Source: Bacteroidales bacterium (GTDB lineage: Bacteria > Bacteroidota > Bacteroidia > Bacteroidales > UBA10428). From it: 59,907 nucleotides of DNA. The stretch is taken from contig JAFGOZ010000456.1 in NCBI GenBank assembly GCA_016926235.1, forward strand, positions 1 to 59,907. The letters are read 5' to 3'. Positions 36,149-46,151 of this stretch are shown here, one piece after another. Below the pieces are notes generated by a model, which did not search any database, was not told the DNA's origin, and worked only from the letters and a program-made list of their open reading frames with translations. The number at the start of each line of letters is the position of its first letter. Position 1 is the stretch's first letter. A program made the translations under genes and the position numbers.

Positions 36149-38215
36149 TTATTGTTTATATGATATTTTCCATTGAACTGTATTTTGCTTCGGGCTTTTT
36201 AAGTGAACTTCGCGGAGCTTGTCTTTCATTGTTGAATCCAAAACTTCTGCCCCTTTGCACTTGATTTCAGAAAAACGGTATCCTTCAGGTTCCAGAATAT
36301 AAATCACATACTCATCATTCTCCACGAGTTCACTTTCGCCAATGAGTTGATTTTCTTGCCACGACACATTTTTGAGTTCAAGTGCACCACATGAAATGTG
36401 CCTGTTGGTCGCTACCAGTTGTGGGTGTTGTTCCTCTTTTCGTATACAAAAAACCTGGCAATTGTAAGTTGAATCAATACTTCCCGGAGCAAACTCTTTG
36501 TTAAAACTTCCCAAGTACTTTTTATGCCAGAAATCGAATACCAGGTAGTTCTCATAGCGATCCAGTCCAAGCCGTTCAAACTCGATGTGTTTTACACGTT
36601 CACCTGTCCGTCCAAGAATCATCCAGTTTTCATAAGACTTATTAATCTCCAGGAGAAAAAGGTCATTGAATGATGTACGGCTGGCATCAAAAATTCGTTC
36701 ACCGCTTCCTGATATCTCCGAATCCACCCGGTCAAGGTACATGGAGCGGGTCGGATCGACATCGTAAATCTGCCCGGGTTGTGTACGAAGTACCGGTATG
36801 GTGCGGATAATGGGGTCAAGGTTGCCGGTTTCATAATCTTCCGGTTTGTCGGTAATCATATACAACGAACCGGTTATGGAAGTGGCCATACAATCGCGAT
36901 ACGCAAAATCTCCAAATGCCTCAATATGGTCAGGGTCGTTTTGCCAAACCACATTGTTAAACGAATTATACTGGGACAAACCTCCAAGTCCATATCCATC
37001 GGTACCAATACGGCACGCGTCAGCAATACCAATAAGCTCCGGACGAACTCCCCAGCAGGCCAGTATGTAATTATCAGGGCCAATTTCTTCACGAACCGCT
37101 TTGACAACATTGCGGAATGCTTCTGTGCGAGAAACACCTTTGCTTCTGAAAAAATCAGGGTAGCTGTTGTATCCGTCATATCTCAGGTGGCGCAGGGCAT
37201 CAACCTTAAAATATTTCCATCCCATTTTATTAAATCCGGCGTATATCGGACGAATAAGCTTGTCAATGGTTTTTAGGTTTGAACCGTCCATACAATATTC
37301 AACCCACTTACCAACTGCAAGATTTCCGTCATTATCAAGCACAAATAATTCTTTATTGGCTTGAGCTGCTTCTTTATTATGAAAACTCATGTAAGTCCAG
37401 ATGCCCGGAATCATATCTTTCTCTTTGATGTAACTGGCAAGATTTTCCATGCCATTCGGAAACTTTTCATTGGGTACCAGCCAGGTTTCTGGCCACCCTC
37501 CTGGTTCACGCTGATAGCCATCGTCAATTTGCAGGTATTCCAATCCATAAGGAACCAACTTTTCCGATAAAACATCTGCCGTCCGGTGAATATCATCTTC
37601 AGTTACACGGTTCCAGAATGCAAACCACGAACACCAACCAACCACCGGCTTTTTCGGAAGTTGGTATTCCCAAGGTTTATAGTATTCCAATCCCCGATGC
37701 TTTTGATAAAAGTGTGGGCGGAAGCGGAGGCATATTTCGTTACCCTGGATATTGATCTTGAATTTACCCTTACTAACAGGAATAATATTCACTCTTGAAC
37801 CCTGTTCATCAACCGATAAAACCCAATCGGACTGCCGGTCGTAAACAGCCCTGTTTAAAAAGCTATGGCTTAATCCAACACTATGCCTCACCAAGTCATA
37901 ATTGGTTGAAATACTTCTATCTGCCTCGCATGAGAAGGCCTGTTCGCTTCCTGAAATTTCGCCTTCGATAACAATATCGTTCCCATGAAACATCATCGTT
38001 TGGTTTATTTTTTCACCCTTTTCAAATGAAACTTCATTTTGTTTTACAGGCTGTGCTGATGTAATTTTACCAGTGAATATGGTTTTGCCATCATACCGGA
38101 TTAATATTTGATTGCGATCTACCGATACTTCAGATGGAAGATTGGATGGTTCTGGTTGTGCCAAAGCTATTCCCGTGGTCAATAGATAGGATAATATCAG
38201 TATAATTGTTTTCAT
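36149..38215 (-). CDS. GH36-type alpha-galactosidase-like enzyme
   Basis: A 688-residue exported clan GH-D enzyme with signal peptide 1-19 (ending LAQ). A beta-supersandwich N-domain runs to ~180. The barrel follows with VGWCSWFAFWNRVTEDD, YLQIDDGYQ, WTYMSFHN, the nucleophile D339 in KYFKVDALRH and the likely acid/base D406 in CRIGTDGYG. The closing beta domain extends to the C-terminus. GH36-type enzymes mostly hydrolyse alpha-galactosides, though the clan also includes raffinose-synthase-like proteins. It starts 18 nt after GH172 copy D and precedes the GH51-like gene by 11 nt, so it belongs to a tight operon of debranching enzymes. Confidence 0.85.
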   Translation of the reverse strand: MKTIILILSYLLTTGIALAQPEPSNLPSEVSVDRNQILIRYDGKTIFTGKITSAQPVKQNEVSFEKGEKINQTMMFHGNDIVIEGEISGSEQAFSCEADRSISTNYDLVRHSVGLSHSFLNRAVYDRQSDWVLSVDEQGSRVNIIPVSKGKFKINIQGNEICLRFRPHFYQKHRGLEYYKPWEYQLPKKPVVGWCSWFAFWNRVTEDDIHRTADVLSEKLVPYGLEYLQIDDGYQREPGGWPETWLVPNEKFPNGMENLASYIKEKDMIPGIWTYMSFHNKEAAQANKELFVLDNDGNLAVGKWVEYCMDGSNLKTIDKLIRPIYAGFNKMGWKYFKVDALRHLRYDGYNSYPDFFRSKGVSRTEAFRNVVKAVREEIGPDNYILACWGVRPELIGIADACRIGTDGYGLGGLSQYNSFNNVVWQNDPDHIEAFGDFAYRDCMATSITGSLYMITDKPEDYETGNLDPIIRTIPVLRTQPGQIYDVDPTRSMYLDRVDSEISGSGERIFDASRTSFNDLFLLEINKSYENWMILGRTGERVKHIEFERLGLDRYENYLVFDFWHKKYLGSFNKEFAPGSIDSTYNCQVFCIRKEEQHPQLVATNRHISCGALELKNVSWQENQLIGESELVENDEYVIYILEPEGYRFSEIKCKGAEVLDSTMKDKLREVHLKSPKQNTVQWKISYKQ

Positions 38216-38233
38216 TATAGTTTAATCTTCATA

Positions 38234-40336
38234 TTATCTTTTCTGTATCCAGATAAAATCGATGCCGATGGGTTTGCCAGGTTGGCTGGATTCCAGTGTT
38301 AATTTTTGCAATCCTTGTTTTAAATTGAAAATGCCAGAACTAAATGTACGGGATAAAATACCGCGATCCGTTTTCAGGTCAATTACACCACCTTCTTGGG
38401 TAAAGATCGAGTCGTTTATTTTGGCATGAATTGAACCTGAAGAATCAGTTAACCGGGCTGTAATATAAACCATGTAGTTTCCTTCTTCTGAAATAGGGAG
38501 GTTTAATTCTAATTTTTCGTCGACTTTTTTAGGCATCCATTCAAGCAACTGCCCCCCTGCCCATATTCTGCCCGAAACGAGACTGGTATTCTCATTTCCG
38601 GAAATGATATCCTCAGTTTGATAAAACACTGAGTTGGCAGAACCTTTCTTTCCAACCGGGAACCATTTTTCAGGCAATTTTACAGGTCTCACATCCCCTT
38701 TTGATATCCGGTTATTATCATCGTGCATTCCCCTGAACCCATAGTGATAAATAATCCGGGCATATGAAAAACCGGGAACCGGTTCGTGGCTCAACAATTC
38801 CATGTAAAATGCAAATTGATTTTTAAAAGGGATGTTGTCGATAATATGCCAGCGGTAGTTTGTAACAAACCCTTTTGTGCCGGGTCCATCGTTGCGTGGT
38901 TGCCCACAATAGGCATAATTAAAAATATCGGGTGATGACCATGCATAGTTAAAGTAATCTTCGGAACCAGTGCCAAAAAATACAGGAAACTGGTTATCGT
39001 CTACAAATATCTTTTCATCACCTTCACCCCACCAGTTGCCATAAGTAGAAGGCACATTCGATGGGTTCATCATGTGAGCTGCTGCCCCCACACAAACGCC
39101 TTTCCCACTGGTAAGCAAATAGGCAATATCACTGGGTTGTTCATACGACGATAACAGATCATGCCCAACTCTCCAACGCGCCCTAAAATACATAGAGCGT
39201 CCTTCATTCCACTTGTATTTTTCAGTGATAACTTTCCCGGCTAATGCAACTTCTTTATCTCCCAAATTTTCAATTTTTATGGATGCTGATTCTTTAAAAG
39301 GCATAAAAAAGCGACAGATCAGTTTTCCATTTTCTGTCACAGTTAAAGGGAGCGACCGATAAGGATTTACCCCACTGGCTGTACCGAAAAAATCACCCAC
39401 TGGCGACTGAATCTGTGGGTCAGAAGCACCATCGAACGAGATTCGCAAAACTGTTTGTCTGAGTGCGGTTTCCAAATTGGCATCCAGTATTTGCATCTCA
39501 AAATAATTGATTCCTTTACTTCCCGAGAGGTTCAGTATCTCCTCTTCCTTTCCGCTTTTTATAGTTGCCGCAAAAGCTGTTGGTTCTGCATTGACTGTAA
39601 CTAAGTTATTGTCCGGATCGGAAAGTATTTTTTCTGCATTTTCGATTTCTTTTGAATAGGCTTTAATATCAGCGGATTTGAAAGTTGTTAACCTTGTTCC
39701 TTTTTCGTATTGCCTGATATTTACATGGTAAAAATGCAGACCTTTTATATCGCCTTCCCATATTATTTTACACCTTTTTTCAAACGGTATCGGATAATAA
39801 CCTGCCATGTTCTGGGTAAACGAACCATTTAAATCAATGGTAGTTTTCGGAGCAATGGCATAGTATGTTTTGGTAAAAAAAGAAGTTGCATCTCCATCGT
39901 AAACCGGCTTTGATTGTCCATCAAGGTACATCCTGATATTGCCATTTATAGCAGCGGTCCAAAGTCTGACAATGGCGCCTGGCCCTTCTACATCACAAAT
40001 CAGGTATTCACCAATTCCATTTTCACCTGGTTCTTTTAACACTTTCTCGAACCCTGGGATCAGTTCACCGCCAAATCCATCCGAATTTTCAAACCAGCCT
40101 GGGGCATCGGGGAAAGTACTGCGCCGGTCGTACGATGAAAACTGGATGGTGTTGTATGAAGGTGAAGGATATTCTGCCAGGTTTTTCAGATTAATCATCT
40201 CGTTGATTAGTGTCCCTGTTGTTACTTGTGCATTAATACGTAGCGATGATAATAACAAAAAGATAACTGTTAGGAACAAGGCAAAATTTATTTTCAATAG
40301 GTTCTGGTTTGAATATTTTTTTACTCTTGAATTCAT
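38234..40336 (-). CDS. GH172 (DUF2961) glycosidase, secreted, copy D
   Basis: A 700-residue exported GH172 enzyme with a signal peptide at ~14-37 (ending NAQ). It is closely related to copy B, sharing TGTLINEMINLKNLAEYPSP, GPGAIVRLWTAA, WWGEGDEKIFVDDNQFP and FFGTGSEDYFNY; the catalytic Glu pair is 21 residues apart. The C-terminal beta-sandwich ends PIGIDFIWIQKR. It lies directly after a GH101-like enzyme (11 nt) and before the GH36-type gene. Retention of four active-site-complete GH172 copies in one locus, in two subgroups (A/C and B/D), suggests several furanosyl linkages or positions are addressed. Confidence 0.9.
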   Translation of the reverse strand: MNSRVKKYSNQNLLKINFALFLTVIFLLLSSLRINAQVTTGTLINEMINLKNLAEYPSPSYNTIQFSSYDRRSTFPDAPGWFENSDGFGGELIPGFEKVLKEPGENGIGEYLICDVEGPGAIVRLWTAAINGNIRMYLDGQSKPVYDGDATSFFTKTYYAIAPKTTIDLNGSFTQNMAGYYPIPFEKRCKIIWEGDIKGLHFYHVNIRQYEKGTRLTTFKSADIKAYSKEIENAEKILSDPDNNLVTVNAEPTAFAATIKSGKEEEILNLSGSKGINYFEMQILDANLETALRQTVLRISFDGASDPQIQSPVGDFFGTASGVNPYRSLPLTVTENGKLICRFFMPFKESASIKIENLGDKEVALAGKVITEKYKWNEGRSMYFRARWRVGHDLLSSYEQPSDIAYLLTSGKGVCVGAAAHMMNPSNVPSTYGNWWGEGDEKIFVDDNQFPVFFGTGSEDYFNYAWSSPDIFNYAYCGQPRNDGPGTKGFVTNYRWHIIDNIPFKNQFAFYMELLSHEPVPGFSYARIIYHYGFRGMHDDNNRISKGDVRPVKLPEKWFPVGKKGSANSVFYQTEDIISGNENTSLVSGRIWAGGQLLEWMPKKVDEKLELNLPISEEGNYMVYITARLTDSSGSIHAKINDSIFTQEGGVIDLKTDRGILSRTFSSGIFNLKQGLQKLTLESSQPGKPIGIDFIWIQKR

Positions 40337-40347
40337 ATTGATTGTTT

Positions 40348-42333
40348 TTATTGATTAATAATTTTTGAATCGAAGAAAATGGCTGAAAAACCTGCATCAG
40401 GTGATTTTTGATATCGCTGTGTCCAAACATTAGTGATACGGCACTGAAGTTTCCCTTTCATCTTATAATTAAGATAAATGCCCTGAGCATAATTAGTTAA
40501 GTTGTACGAGTGTAATACCTTTCGAGAATCCGGATCAATGATATCTACTATGGTCCATCGGGCTTTTCGATCCCAGTCAAGAAAATAAATTGCCACCTCG
40601 TGTTCTTTTCCATCGTTAAAACTGAAGTCAACAATTTCATGTAATGGATGCGATCTGGCTGCCGCGATATTTACCTCTCCATCAGGATTTTCAAGTGCCT
40701 GAATATCCTGAGTTTCGTTTTCCCATATGTGTGTTTCGCCGTTAATAAAGTTGATTTTTGTTTTCTCAGGAATTTTTTCTCCTGCACCGGAAATAAAATA
40801 CCCTTCCGAACCATATTTCCCCTGCCATAAACCTTTGGTTTGTTTATCAATTCCAGTAAAAGTTATTTCACCTGAATCCACTTTTTTTATTTCGTTATTC
40901 GGGTCTGTTCCAGATGGGACAATAGCTACACCTTCATCAGTATTAAGTGATAGTTTTAAATTTCCACCAGGAAAAATATTTATATCCTGACTTTTCAACT
41001 TAAGTCCATCGGTTGTTATGGTGTATATATCAATTTTTTCAACATTTCTCCATGTATCTGGGAGTTTCCATGTTTTTGATTTATACCCGGTTTCGCTGTA
41101 AGCAATTATTTCATTGTGCATTTTCCAGAGTGCCGGAATAAATACATCACTGCCATCCTGTAATAATTCGCCATTTTGTTTGATGACTATTTTCCCTGGA
41201 TAAGTTACAACCACATGATTTGAGAACCAGACTGTATCACCATTGAAATTGTCTCGTAATTGCCGATTGAGAAAATACCAGGGCAAAGTACGGGTGGCAA
41301 ATGATTTTAACCCACCCGGAATTGTATAAGTATTTTCATTGATTTCAGATTCAAAAGTTGAGCTTTGCCCAAAAAATTTGCCTTGATCCGATAATTCTCC
41401 ACTACCCCATAAAAAGGCATCGCCGCCTGTCAAAAAATAGGAGGGTATTTTCATTGGGTCGGGCGGATTTTGCGAATTCCACCCTATGTGCCATATCATG
41501 GGGTGGTAAAGCACAAAATCTTCTCCTTTGGGTCTCCCCCAATCAAATTCTGTTGTAAGATCTACATTGTATTTTTCGCGAACATAAACGGTCATTTCCC
41601 GCATAGCCAGACAATCATCGTATTTATTAAGCTGGTAATAAGGATTGTCAGTGTTGTACCAGGCATCAGGATGCAAGGAGCCACTCATTCTTAATTCGGG
41701 TATCAATTCAAATAATGGGTCGACCTGCTCTTTTCGAAAAGTTCCCTGGTACCAATTCCGATAGTTGCTTGCCCGGTAAGCCATGTGTTCGTTCCAGATA
41801 TAACCCTGCCTATGTCTGCCGTCGGTTTCCCTGACTAAAATATCACGTTCACGGTATTTAGGGCCAAGCTGGTTGTCATCGAGATAGCAATCAGAGAAAT
41901 TGAGGTGAAGCGAAACCAGTGTATGAAATTTTGGCGCTTCCCGCATCAACCAGCGTAAGCTTGCCAATGCAGTGCTATCATTCTCTCGTTTTAGTACCTG
42001 ATTTATATTTAAGAATGAAGGATAGCCTGTATCGTGTCCGGTATATTGCCAGCCGACTATGTAAACGATTTTCGGGATTCCCTGGGTGAGATTATCTATT
42101 CGTTCAATTACCTGCAAAACTTCAAAAGCATTTAGTTTTTTAATTTCACTGGATTTCCCGTAATCCACACCGATTTTATAGGTTAATGTTTGATCATAAT
42201 CGTGCACGTAGGGGTATAGCATATCACCATAGCCACCTTTCGCTGCTTTTTGCTGAGCGTAAAGTGCTGAAACTAAAAGTATACTTGTCAAAAGGATCAA
42301 TATTCGCAGGTAATATATTTGTTTTGTTTGCAT
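40348..42333 (-). CDS. GH101-like secreted glycosidase, copy A
   Basis: A 661-residue exported protein (signal 1-26) whose barrel resembles endo-alpha-N-acetylgalactosaminidase (GH101) relatives: YIVGWQYTGHDTGYPSF, TLVSLHLNFSDCYLDD, then SLHPDAWY (D223, candidate nucleophile) and DLTTEFDWGRP (E262, candidate acid/base). A central beta domain and a C-terminal carbohydrate-binding-like domain (~510-661, with YGSEGYFISG and EVAIYFLDWDRKARW) follow. It is a tandem paralogue of the next gene upstream. I base the family on pattern memory. It may equally be an unclassified family related to GH101, and the position of the catalytic pair is inferred from both copies conserving it. Confidence 0.55.
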   Translation of the reverse strand: MQTKQIYYLRILILLTSILLVSALYAQQKAAKGGYGDMLYPYVHDYDQTLTYKIGVDYGKSSEIKKLNAFEVLQVIERIDNLTQGIPKIVYIVGWQYTGHDTGYPSFLNINQVLKRENDSTALASLRWLMREAPKFHTLVSLHLNFSDCYLDDNQLGPKYRERDILVRETDGRHRQGYIWNEHMAYRASNYRNWYQGTFRKEQVDPLFELIPELRMSGSLHPDAWYNTDNPYYQLNKYDDCLAMREMTVYVREKYNVDLTTEFDWGRPKGEDFVLYHPMIWHIGWNSQNPPDPMKIPSYFLTGGDAFLWGSGELSDQGKFFGQSSTFESEINENTYTIPGGLKSFATRTLPWYFLNRQLRDNFNGDTVWFSNHVVVTYPGKIVIKQNGELLQDGSDVFIPALWKMHNEIIAYSETGYKSKTWKLPDTWRNVEKIDIYTITTDGLKLKSQDINIFPGGNLKLSLNTDEGVAIVPSGTDPNNEIKKVDSGEITFTGIDKQTKGLWQGKYGSEGYFISGAGEKIPEKTKINFINGETHIWENETQDIQALENPDGEVNIAAARSHPLHEIVDFSFNDGKEHEVAIYFLDWDRKARWTIVDIIDPDSRKVLHSYNLTNYAQGIYLNYKMKGKLQCRITNVWTQRYQKSPDAGFSAIFFDSKIINQ

Positions 42334-42361
42334 GTTAACAATAATTTTACATCGGATTCAT

Positions 42362-44350
42362 TTAATTGGCTTTGTCAAAAAATATCGCTGAAAAACCTGT
42401 ATCCTCCGATTTGGTATATCGATCGGTGTAAACATTGGTTATTCGGAACTGGATTCTCCCGCTGCACTTATATTTCAGGTAAACACCACTTCCAAAATCG
42501 GTTATATTTTGTGTGTCGATCCGTTTGTGTGAGTCAGCATCGATTACATCAACCACCGTCCATCGGCCAGTCCGTTCCCAATCAAGCAGGTATAATGAGA
42601 CCAAGTGATTTTTTCCATCATTGAAATCAAGTTCAACTATTTCATGTAAATCCGCATATCGTTGAGAAGCGATGCGTAAATCACCATCAGGTTGTTGGAG
42701 AGCTTCAATGTCATCAGTGGTTGTGGTCCAAATCCGATTGGCTCCATTGATAAATTTTACAGAAGCATAATCAGGGATTTTTTCCTGGGTTCCGATAATT
42801 GACCATCCTTCACTGCCATAATTCCCTTTCCAGTCTCCCTGGGTTTTGGTATCTGTTCCAATAAATTTAACTTCACCCGAAATAGGTTGTACATTCTGGT
42901 CGTCCGGATTAGTGCCTGCAGGAACAATAAAAACAGCCTCATCAGGAGCAAGGGACAAGATAATAGCATTATTTTTTATCCTGACAGCTTTGTGTTTTTG
43001 CTGATAGCCTTCAAACGTAATCTTATAAATATCTGTTTTTTGAATTTTTTCCCAGCTAGGAGGCAATTGCCATCTCCTGTTTTTATAGCCTGCTGCACTG
43101 TAAGCAATAATCTCAAGGTGCGATTTCCATAGAGCGGGAATAAAAACATCACCGCCATCCTGCAAATATGAGTTACCTGTTTTTATAGTATATTTTTTCG
43201 GATAACTTGAAACAATATCGTCGGTAAAAAGGGCTTTATTCCCATCAAATGAAACACGAAGTTTGCGGTTCAGAAAATACCACGGAAGTGTTCGTGTGGC
43301 AAATTCTTTTAACACCCCGGGGATATTTTCCGGATCCAATTTTATTTTTCCTTCGAAATCCCCTATTTCCCCAAAAAATTTAGACTGAATCGTTTCGGTA
43401 CCACTGCTCCAGGTTTTGGCATTAACCCCGGTTTGAAAATAAGACGGTATTTTCATGGGATCGGGAGGTGTTCGCTCATCCCATGCAATATGCCATAGTA
43501 AGGGATGGAACAGTACAAAATCAACACCTTTGGGTCTTCGCCTGTCAAATTCAGTAGTGATATCAACATTGTATTCCTGCCGCATCCAGATCGTCATTTC
43601 ACGCATAGCCATACAATCCTCTTCATCCGAAATCCGGTAATAAGGATTGGATGTATTGTACCAGGCATCAGGATGTAAGGAGCCGCTTTCGAGCAATTCA
43701 GGAATTAACTCAAACAAAGGTTTTATCTGTTCATTTTGAAATGTCCCCTGATTCCAGTTACGATAATTACTCGCGCGATAAGCCATGTGTTCACACCAAT
43801 TATAGCCTTCATGGTAATCACCGTTTCCCCATCTGACTATTATGTCACGGTCTTTATACATCGGCCCCAGCTTGTTATCATCCAAATAAACATCCGAGAA
43901 ATTTACATGCAATGATATCACAGTATTGTATTTCGAGGCTTGTTTTATTAACCACTTGAGACTTTCAAGGGCTGAATTGTCATCTGGATTTTTAAGGGCT
44001 TGGTTCACCTCACTAAAAGAAGGGTATCCGGTATCGTGTCCCCTGTATTGCCAGCCAACCAAGTAAACCATTTTAGGCATTCCTCGTGAAATGTTATCGA
44101 TTTTCCGAATGACATCAAGCACTTGCATCGCATTTAACTCTGATGAACTGTCGGCAGGGCAGTAGTCTACTCCGATTTTATATACAAAAGTTTGATCGTA
44201 TTCGTGTATATATGGATAAAGCATGCAACCATATTCGCCTTTTGCAACCTCATTTTGTGCAAACCCCAAATTGGCTATTGAAATTGATAATAAAAGAAAT
44301 AGTAAACTGATTCTGCTTCCTTTTATCATATTATTGTTATTCATTATCAT
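42362..44350 (-). CDS. GH101-like secreted glycosidase, copy B
   Basis: A 662-residue exported paralogue of the preceding entry with the same architecture: VYLVGWQYRGHDTGYPSF, SLHPDAWY with D228 and DITTEFDRRRP with E267, at the same 39-residue spacing as in copy A. Met8 is another possible start. The two proteins differ throughout while keeping the proposed active site, so this is an old duplication with both copies under selection. It lies 28 nt upstream of copy A and follows the small lipoprotein gene. Confidence 0.55.
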   Translation of the reverse strand: MIMNNNNMIKGSRISLLFLLLSISIANLGFAQNEVAKGEYGCMLYPYIHEYDQTFVYKIGVDYCPADSSSELNAMQVLDVIRKIDNISRGMPKMVYLVGWQYRGHDTGYPSFSEVNQALKNPDDNSALESLKWLIKQASKYNTVISLHVNFSDVYLDDNKLGPMYKDRDIIVRWGNGDYHEGYNWCEHMAYRASNYRNWNQGTFQNEQIKPLFELIPELLESGSLHPDAWYNTSNPYYRISDEEDCMAMREMTIWMRQEYNVDITTEFDRRRPKGVDFVLFHPLLWHIAWDERTPPDPMKIPSYFQTGVNAKTWSSGTETIQSKFFGEIGDFEGKIKLDPENIPGVLKEFATRTLPWYFLNRKLRVSFDGNKALFTDDIVSSYPKKYTIKTGNSYLQDGGDVFIPALWKSHLEIIAYSAAGYKNRRWQLPPSWEKIQKTDIYKITFEGYQQKHKAVRIKNNAIILSLAPDEAVFIVPAGTNPDDQNVQPISGEVKFIGTDTKTQGDWKGNYGSEGWSIIGTQEKIPDYASVKFINGANRIWTTTTDDIEALQQPDGDLRIASQRYADLHEIVELDFNDGKNHLVSLYLLDWERTGRWTVVDVIDADSHKRIDTQNITDFGSGVYLKYKCSGRIQFRITNVYTDRYTKSEDTGFSAIFFDKAN

Positions 44351-44387
44351 CCATTGCTTTTTTTATGGTTTCAAGTTCGTCTTCAGG

Positions 44388-44696
44388 TTAGGATTGACTG
44401 ACATCTTCACCTGAGAATTTAGTGAGCTTTTCAAAGAAAATACAGTTACTTTTGTTATAGCCTCCTCCTTCTAAGCATTCATATACTTTAGTGTTTGTAT
44501 TCCCACATTCTTTTTCCCATATGGAATTCGCATTATTGAAATCCACATTCTTATCAAAACAAGCATTTATAATGGGATTGTCAGAAGGTATATTGCCCGG
44601 ATTAATACTGCTATTGCTGCAACCATAAAACAAAGAGACAAGTATCCATGAAAATAGAAGTACCCTATGTATATTAATAATTCGATTGCTGTGCAT
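44388..44696 (-). CDS. Small Cys-rich lipoprotein of unknown function, probably shortened by a stop
   Basis: A 102-residue predicted lipoprotein (lipobox LFYGC) with several further Cys residues; I recognise no family. The start is supported by an AGGAGG-type ribosome site about 10 nt upstream (minus strand, complement near 44705-44712), unusual in Bacteroidota, where such sites are rare. After its TAA the same frame stays open for 16 more codons (PEDELETIKKAMDDNE) to a second TAA overlapping the start of the next gene. A premature stop, or an alternative end, is therefore likely. It lies between GH27 copy B and the GH101-like pair. Confidence 0.5.
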   Translation of the reverse strand: MHSNRIINIHRVLLFSWILVSLFYGCSNSSINPGNIPSDNPIINACFDKNVDFNNANSIWEKECGNTNTKVYECLEGGGYNKSNCIFFEKLTKFSGEDVSQS

Positions 44697-44723
44697 AGTA
44701 TCACACCTCCTGTTAAGAAAAAA

Positions 44724-45896
44724 TTAATTCTTTATGAATTGGTATACTTTAATTGAATGTGGAGACAATGTGATATTCATTATATTCCCCGACTTTATAT
44801 TTTGGTGTTCCCATAAATCTCTTATGCTATAGTCTTTCATTTTGTATGGATCAGCCGCCCAGTAATTCTCATTCGCTTTTAGAAGAACCGAGGGGTTGAT
44901 TTCAACGGTTTTAACTTCGTCTCCGCGGTTTAAAAGACAAACAGCTTTTTCTTTTCCAGACAGTTGTTTAACCCATATCTCATAATCACCATTATCACGA
45001 AAACAAAATGCCTGTTTGCCTAATGTATCCTGGTTAATTGCAATCATTTCGTTGTTGGTTAAAATGTCAAGGGTTTCTTTCGACATGTCCCGAAGATCGT
45101 TTCCTGCCATCAGTGGCGCAGCAAGTATACACCAGAGCGAGAAGTGTGTTTTGTATTCTTCGGTTGTCATTCCGTCATTTCCGACTTCAAGCATATCAGG
45201 ATCGTTCCAATGACCGGGACCGGCATATTTATTCAAATTTTTTTGTGCATCGAAAATGGCCATCATCGCATCCCAACGGTCAACAATGTCACCAGTTGTT
45301 CGCCATAGATGACCAACATCATTTGCCCATTCCCAGGGTTTTGATTGCCCCCATTCACAAAGGCTGAATACTATCGGACGACCTGCTACATATAACGCAT
45401 CCCGCATTATTTCATAAGAAGTCTGTGCATTTTGGGTTGTAGAGTAACACCAGTCGTATTTTAAATAGTCGACCCCCCATCTGGCGTAGGTCCGGGCATC
45501 TTGGAATTCATAACCACGACCGCCAGGACGTCCCTGGCATGTTTTTGTTCCAGCACATGAATAAATGCCAAATTTTAGGCCTTTTGAATGAATATAATCG
45601 GCAAGGTATTTCATGCCATTCGGGAAACGGTCTTTATCAACAACAACCTCTCCGCTTTCATCACGATCAACCTGCCAGCAGTCATCAATCACGACATATT
45701 CGTACCCGGCATCTGCCATCCCGCTGGATGCCATGGCATCGGCTATCTCCATGATCAGTTTTTCACTAACATCGCATCCGAATTTGTTCCAACTGTTCCA
45801 GCCCATTGGCGGGGTATTCGCAATTTGAGTAAATTTTTGGGCATTCAGATTGAAAAAAAGAATGAGCAGTAGTTTGATTAAAAATATGTGTTTCAT
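44724..45896 (-). CDS. GH27 alpha-galactosidase-type enzyme, copy B
   Basis: A 390-residue exported GH27 enzyme with signal peptide 1-19. Motifs are TPPMGWNSWNKFG, YVVIDDCWQ, nucleophile D148 in YLKYDWCY and acid/base D203 in RTTGDIVDRWD, all in register with copy A at 16431. It is the first intact gene downstream of the PHP/SusD scar, about 255 nt away, beyond an imperfect hairpin. As for copy A, alpha-galactose is the most likely target but GH27 relatives acting on other pyranosides exist. Confidence 0.92.
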   Translation of the reverse strand: MKHIFLIKLLLILFFNLNAQKFTQIANTPPMGWNSWNKFGCDVSEKLIMEIADAMASSGMADAGYEYVVIDDCWQVDRDESGEVVVDKDRFPNGMKYLADYIHSKGLKFGIYSCAGTKTCQGRPGGRGYEFQDARTYARWGVDYLKYDWCYSTTQNAQTSYEIMRDALYVAGRPIVFSLCEWGQSKPWEWANDVGHLWRTTGDIVDRWDAMMAIFDAQKNLNKYAGPGHWNDPDMLEVGNDGMTTEEYKTHFSLWCILAAPLMAGNDLRDMSKETLDILTNNEMIAINQDTLGKQAFCFRDNGDYEIWVKQLSGKEKAVCLLNRGDEVKTVEINPSVLLKANENYWAADPYKMKDYSIRDLWEHQNIKSGNIMNITLSPHSIKVYQFIKN

Positions 45897-46026
45897 GATA
45901 ATTGTTTTTATTATATGCAGTTTTTATTGTATGTGGAAAAATTAAAAATTAATAAGAGTTAACAAATACTAAATTATATGTAAAAGGATATTATTAAATT
46001 TTAAGTTTCTGCGAATTTTTACATTC

Positions 46027-46066
46027 CCTCCCTCCCCGATCCGTATGCTCGGAAAGAGAAGGGAGG
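46027..46066 (-). terminator. Imperfect GC-rich hairpin downstream of the SusD scar
   Basis: CCTCCC and GGGAGG arms enclose a smaller TCCG/CGGA stem in an otherwise AT-rich gap. It lies between the remnant SusD 3' end and GH27 copy B, where PUL transcripts often carry an attenuating or stabilising hairpin. No clear T run follows. Confidence 0.45.
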
Positions 46067-46151
46067 TAAATGAAACTATTAAATCCATGAAAAAAACCTA
46101 ACTACTATTAAAGAACCTAAAATTTTCACTAAATAAGCATTACAAGTAATG

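Noticed and set aside
36779..37276. 165-codon plus-strand frame antisense to the GH36-type gene
   Set aside because: Shadow of a conserved enzyme; composition and lack of recognisable motifs argue against coding.
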